From Victivallales bacterium (lineage in GTDB: Bacteria > Verrucomicrobiota > Lentisphaeria > Oligosphaerales > Oligosphaeraceae): 8,811 nt of DNA. The number at the start of each line of letters is the position of its first letter. Position 1 is the stretch's first letter. The stretch is from NCBI GenBank assembly GCA_017458805.1, contig JAFTAC010000019.1, positions 1-8,811 of the forward strand, written 5' to 3'. Below the pieces are notes generated by a model that saw nothing but the letters and a program-made list of their open reading frames with translations, ran no database searches and had not been told where the DNA came from. Made by a program: the position numbers and the translations under genes. Of this stretch, positions 6,617 through 8,811 are shown in pieces.

Positions 6617-7915
6617 TCAAAGCAGAAGCGCAGCCGTCTCGGCCAGCTGCGAGCGCTCTCCTTTTACCATGGTGACATGGGCTGCCAGCGGGCTGTCCAG
6701 AAAACGGCTGACCAGCCGCGTGAGCCCGTTGGAGCGTGAATCCACGTATGGGTTGTCAATCTGCGCGGGGTCGCCCGTCAGCACAACCTTGCTGCCGTTG
6801 CCGATGCGGGTGATGGCCGTTTTCACCTCCAGCGGTGTGAGATTCTGAGCCTCATCGATGATGACGAACTGGTTGGGGATGCTGCGTCCGCGGATGTAGG
6901 TCAGTGGTTCCACGCTGATTTCAGGGCAGTTCATAATGTCGTTGGGCAGAGTCCGCGAAGGGCATTTGCGGTCGATGGAGCGTATCAGCTCCAGGGCATC
7001 ATAGACGGGCTGCATCCACGGGCGCATCTTGTCGTTGATGTCGCCTGGCAAGTACCCCAAATCGCGGCTGACTGGCATCGTCGGGCGGAACACCAGCAGC
7101 TTTTCGTAGCGACGGTCCGCGAAAATCTGCTGCAAGGCCGCCGCGATGGCCAGCAGCGTCTTGCCTGTGCCCGCGCGACCCGCCAGCGTCACGAGCGTGA
7201 TAGTCGGGTCGAGAAGCGCGTCCAGCGCAAAGGTCTGCTCCAGGTTCAGGCTGTGGACGCCGCAGGCACGCTTCGCGCAATCCATCAGTGGACGCAGCTC
7301 GCCTGTCTGCGCAAAATACCTCGCGCAGCAGCCGTTCTTCACGTTCTCCGCCTCGTGGGCGAAGACGTATTCATTGTCGTGGAACGTGTTGCGTTTTGGC
7401 GACACGGGGCGTCCCGACTTCAGCATGGCGAGTAGCTCAGGGGGCACGACCATGCGTTTCCACCCGCGCACGACATCGGTGTCGAGCGGCGTTTCCTGGC
7501 CGTAGTCAACTGCTTCCAGCCCAAGGGCATCTGCCTTCACGCGCAGGTTAACGCTTTTGGTTACGATTATCGCTGGCTGGCCATTGCCTCGCATCTCGCG
7601 TGCCATCTCAAGAAGGGCCTGGTTGGAGCGGCGTTCGGCAAAGCTTCCCGAACCTACCTGCACTACGCTGCCGTTCTCCAGCTTTACGCCATCGCGCAGA
7701 CTGCCCTTTGAACGCAACTTGTCAAAGACGGCGGCGGCGTTGCGGGCGTTTCGCGAGGTCTCGTCAGTGCCATGCTTGAAGCGGTCCAGGTCCTCGATGA
7801 CCTCGAAGGGAACGATGACCGTTGCGTCGGGGAAGTGCTCCAGGGCCTGCGGGTCGAACAGCAGGACATTGGTGTCGATGAGGTACAGCGTATTTTGGGG
7901 TTGCTTTTTCTTCAT
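6617..7915 (-). CDS. PIN-PhoH fusion ATPase (YlaK/PhoH2-type), PIN active site degenerate
   Basis: Two-domain protein of 432 residues: an N-terminal PIN (RNase-like) domain joined to a PhoH P-loop ATPase/helicase-like domain. In characterised relatives it couples RNA unwinding to cleavage. PIN domain, about 9-140: TLYLIDTNVLLFDP with Asp14, VPFEVIEDLDRFK with Glu38, and VTKSVNLRVKADALG (118-132). The positions usually held by Asp in DNxIL and in VTKDxNLR are Asn98 and Ser121 here. PhoH domain, about 220-432: Walker A GRAGTGKT (246-253), GYLPGD (287-292), Walker B VIIDEAQNLTP (351-361), and VVLTGDPAQIDNP (377-389). The ATPase motifs are intact. The start at 7915 lies 19 bp after the DUF89 stop and has no visible Shine-Dalgarno, so translational coupling is possible. 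Expected to be cytoplasmic. Fusion and family are firm; RNase activity is doubtful for the reason given. Confidence 0.93.
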   Translation of the reverse strand: MKKKQPQNTLYLIDTNVLLFDPQALEHFPDATVIVPFEVIEDLDRFKHGTDETSRNARNAAAVFDKLRSKGSLRDGVKLENGSVVQVGSGSFAERRSNQALLEMAREMRGNGQPAIIVTKSVNLRVKADALGLEAVDYGQETPLDTDVVRGWKRMVVPPELLAMLKSGRPVSPKRNTFHDNEYVFAHEAENVKNGCCARYFAQTGELRPLMDCAKRACGVHSLNLEQTFALDALLDPTITLVTLAGRAGTGKTLLAIAAALQQIFADRRYEKLLVFRPTMPVSRDLGYLPGDINDKMRPWMQPVYDALELIRSIDRKCPSRTLPNDIMNCPEISVEPLTYIRGRSIPNQFVIIDEAQNLTPLEVKTAITRIGNGSKVVLTGDPAQIDNPYVDSRSNGLTRLVSRFLDSPLAAHVTMVKGERSQLAETAALLL

Positions 7916-7934
7916 TATGGTTCAAGGGCTTACA

Positions 7935-8792
7935 TCACAGGTTGCGAGGAAGGATCTGGAGGGAGTTGAGGGGCAGACCGCCCAGATAGTTGCAGACCAC
8001 AGGGCATTTGGCGCGGAAGAGGAAGAAGATGGGGCGGTCATAATCATCCATGCTCTCCAGGTTGCCTTGTCCTTTGGCGATGACCACATCCGCCGTTCGC
8101 ATCTTCTCCAGAAAGAGAGAGGAGGTGGTGGCGATGTTGACGCCTGGCGTAAAATCCCCCGTGTCATAGACGGGAAACTCCGCGAGGCCTGAGGCCTCCA
8201 GCTCCCGCCGCGTGACATCGTTCAGCGCAGGGCCGCCACGGACCCCGATGGCAGTTTTTTCGCGATAACGCTCCAGCAGCATAGCGTCAAAGACGGCTTC
8301 GCCGCAGTTGTCCAGGATGTAGAAGATGGATTCCGCCTTGTCCAAAGCCTTCCGCAAGGCTTCGATTTTCGCCTTGTCCAGTGGCAAGTCAAAGACTTCC
8401 AGCATCAGCTTCCGAGCTGTATCCAGGTTCAGGTCGTCAAATATGCCATAGTCGAGGATGTTGCCGCCGATGACGAACTTCACCATTGCGGTGAACCAGT
8501 CAGGCTGGCGTGACAGCTCCTCTTGCAGTGTGCCGCGCAGGGCGCAAGCCAAAGCCGTGCTGGCATCCTTTTCCTTGCGGTACATATCGACTGTACCGCA
8601 GTGGCGGAACAGCACCTGGGACATGACGCGCACGTAGTCGGGGGGCGAATAGGGGAGCGGTGCCCCTGAATACAGTACATCCACAAACTCGTTGTAGATG
8701 TCGGAGCGACGTTTTGGCGAGGTCGTGGCACGGTCCAACAGGCTCTTCAGCTGACGAAACGCGCAGGGTATGCAATCGGGACTTATCTTCAT
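7935..8792 (-). CDS. DUF89/ARMT1-like metal-dependent damage-control phosphatase
   Basis: Stand-alone prokaryotic DUF89 (ARMT1-like) protein of 285 residues. Characterised members are metal-dependent phosphatases that hydrolyse damaged or overflow phosphometabolites such as sugar phosphates; the exact substrate here is unknown. Signature motifs in order: CIPC at 7-10 in MKISPDCIPCAFRQ, GGNILDYG at 109-116, ILDNCGEAVFD at 159-169 (Asp161, Asn162, Glu165), VRGGPALNDVT at 184-194 (Asn191, Asp192), YDTGDFTPG at 209-217, and VVIAKGQGNLES at 236-247 (Lys240, Asn244, Glu246). Metal and phosphate ligands are expected among the Asp/Asn of the third and fourth motifs and the Lys of the last. The family is complete from end to end. 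The start at 8792 gives the family's usual opening; there is no Shine-Dalgarno upstream. phoH follows 19 bp later, so the two are probably cotranscribed. Confidence 0.92.
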   Translation of the reverse strand: MKISPDCIPCAFRQLKSLLDRATTSPKRRSDIYNEFVDVLYSGAPLPYSPPDYVRVMSQVLFRHCGTVDMYRKEKDASTALACALRGTLQEELSRQPDWFTAMVKFVIGGNILDYGIFDDLNLDTARKLMLEVFDLPLDKAKIEALRKALDKAESIFYILDNCGEAVFDAMLLERYREKTAIGVRGGPALNDVTRRELEASGLAEFPVYDTGDFTPGVNIATTSSLFLEKMRTADVVIAKGQGNLESMDDYDRPIFFLFRAKCPVVCNYLGGLPLNSLQILPRNL

Positions 8793-8811
8793 CTAACAAT
8801 TAGAAATTAGA
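8793..8811 (-). promoter_or_regulatory. AT-rich leader of the DUF89 gene, no Shine-Dalgarno
   Basis: The 19 bases before the DUF89 start consist on the minus strand of TCTAATT twice in tandem, then GTTAG. There is no purine-rich ribosome-binding site. The window ends here, so a promoter, an upstream gene end or leaderless initiation cannot be distinguished. Confidence 0.3.

Noticed and set aside
1..8811. A defence, CRISPR, phage or mobile-element system
   Set aside because: All frames with domain support are metabolic, RNA-related or transport genes; there is no transposase, integrase, direct-repeat array or toxin-antitoxin pair. The PIN domain belongs to the PhoH fusion and is not a VapC toxin with an antitoxin partner.

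Overview
The window is a compact stretch of bacterial chromosome. Seven protein genes all lie on the minus strand and fill nearly the whole 8.8 kb. Read in the direction of transcription (high to low coordinates) they are: a DUF89/ARMT1-like metal-dependent phosphatase, a PIN-PhoH (YlaK-type) ATPase, an RlmB-type SpoU rRNA 2'-O-methyltransferase, a large GH95-like (alpha/alpha)6 glycosidase, an isochorismatase-fold cysteine hydrolase, an M29 (AmpS-type) aminopeptidase and a MATE-family transporter cut off by the left edge. Gaps between genes are 0 to about 80 bp. No stretch over 300 bp lacks a gene. I see no rRNA, tRNA, CRISPR array, phage gene, transposase or other mobile element.

The base composition is moderately GC-rich. 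Only some genes have a clear Shine-Dalgarno (the methyltransferase, the glycosidase and the cysteine hydrolase); the phosphatase and PhoH genes have none that I can see. This fits an anaerobic or host-associated bacterium, and a member of the PVC group (Lentisphaerota, Verrucomicrobiota, Kiritimatiellota) is my guess from the gene mix. It is a weak guess because no phylogenetic marker was compared.

Layout. 8792-7935 and 7915-6617 (DUF89 and PhoH, 19 bp apart) look like one transcription unit. A 77-bp gap follows with a 9-bp hairpin, a TACAAT -10-like hexamer and a 15-bp palindrome, then rlmB (6539-5814). An 8-bp perfect GC-rich hairpin sits directly against the rlmB stop codon. The glycosidase (5732-3141), cysteine hydrolase (3096 or 3018 to 2350), aminopeptidase (2295-1069) and transporter (1068 to beyond 1) follow closely. 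A second, degenerate copy of the rlmB-end hairpin sits between the cysteine hydrolase and the aminopeptidase.

How they may work together. The first three genes are housekeeping-like (metabolite damage control, RNA handling, ribosome modification). The last four could form a small catabolic or salvage set: an apparently cytoplasmic glycosidase, an amidase-type hydrolase, a peptidase and an exporter. That link is inferred from position only.

The points most worth following up are: (1) loss of two of the expected acidic residues in the PIN domain of the PhoH protein, (2) non-standard residues at two catalytic positions of the GH95-like enzyme, which also lacks a signal peptide, (3) the shared hairpin element at two gene ends, and (4) the double start of the cysteine hydrolase, which decides whether it carries a signal-peptide-like leader. 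I did not find a convincing undescribed multi-gene system.
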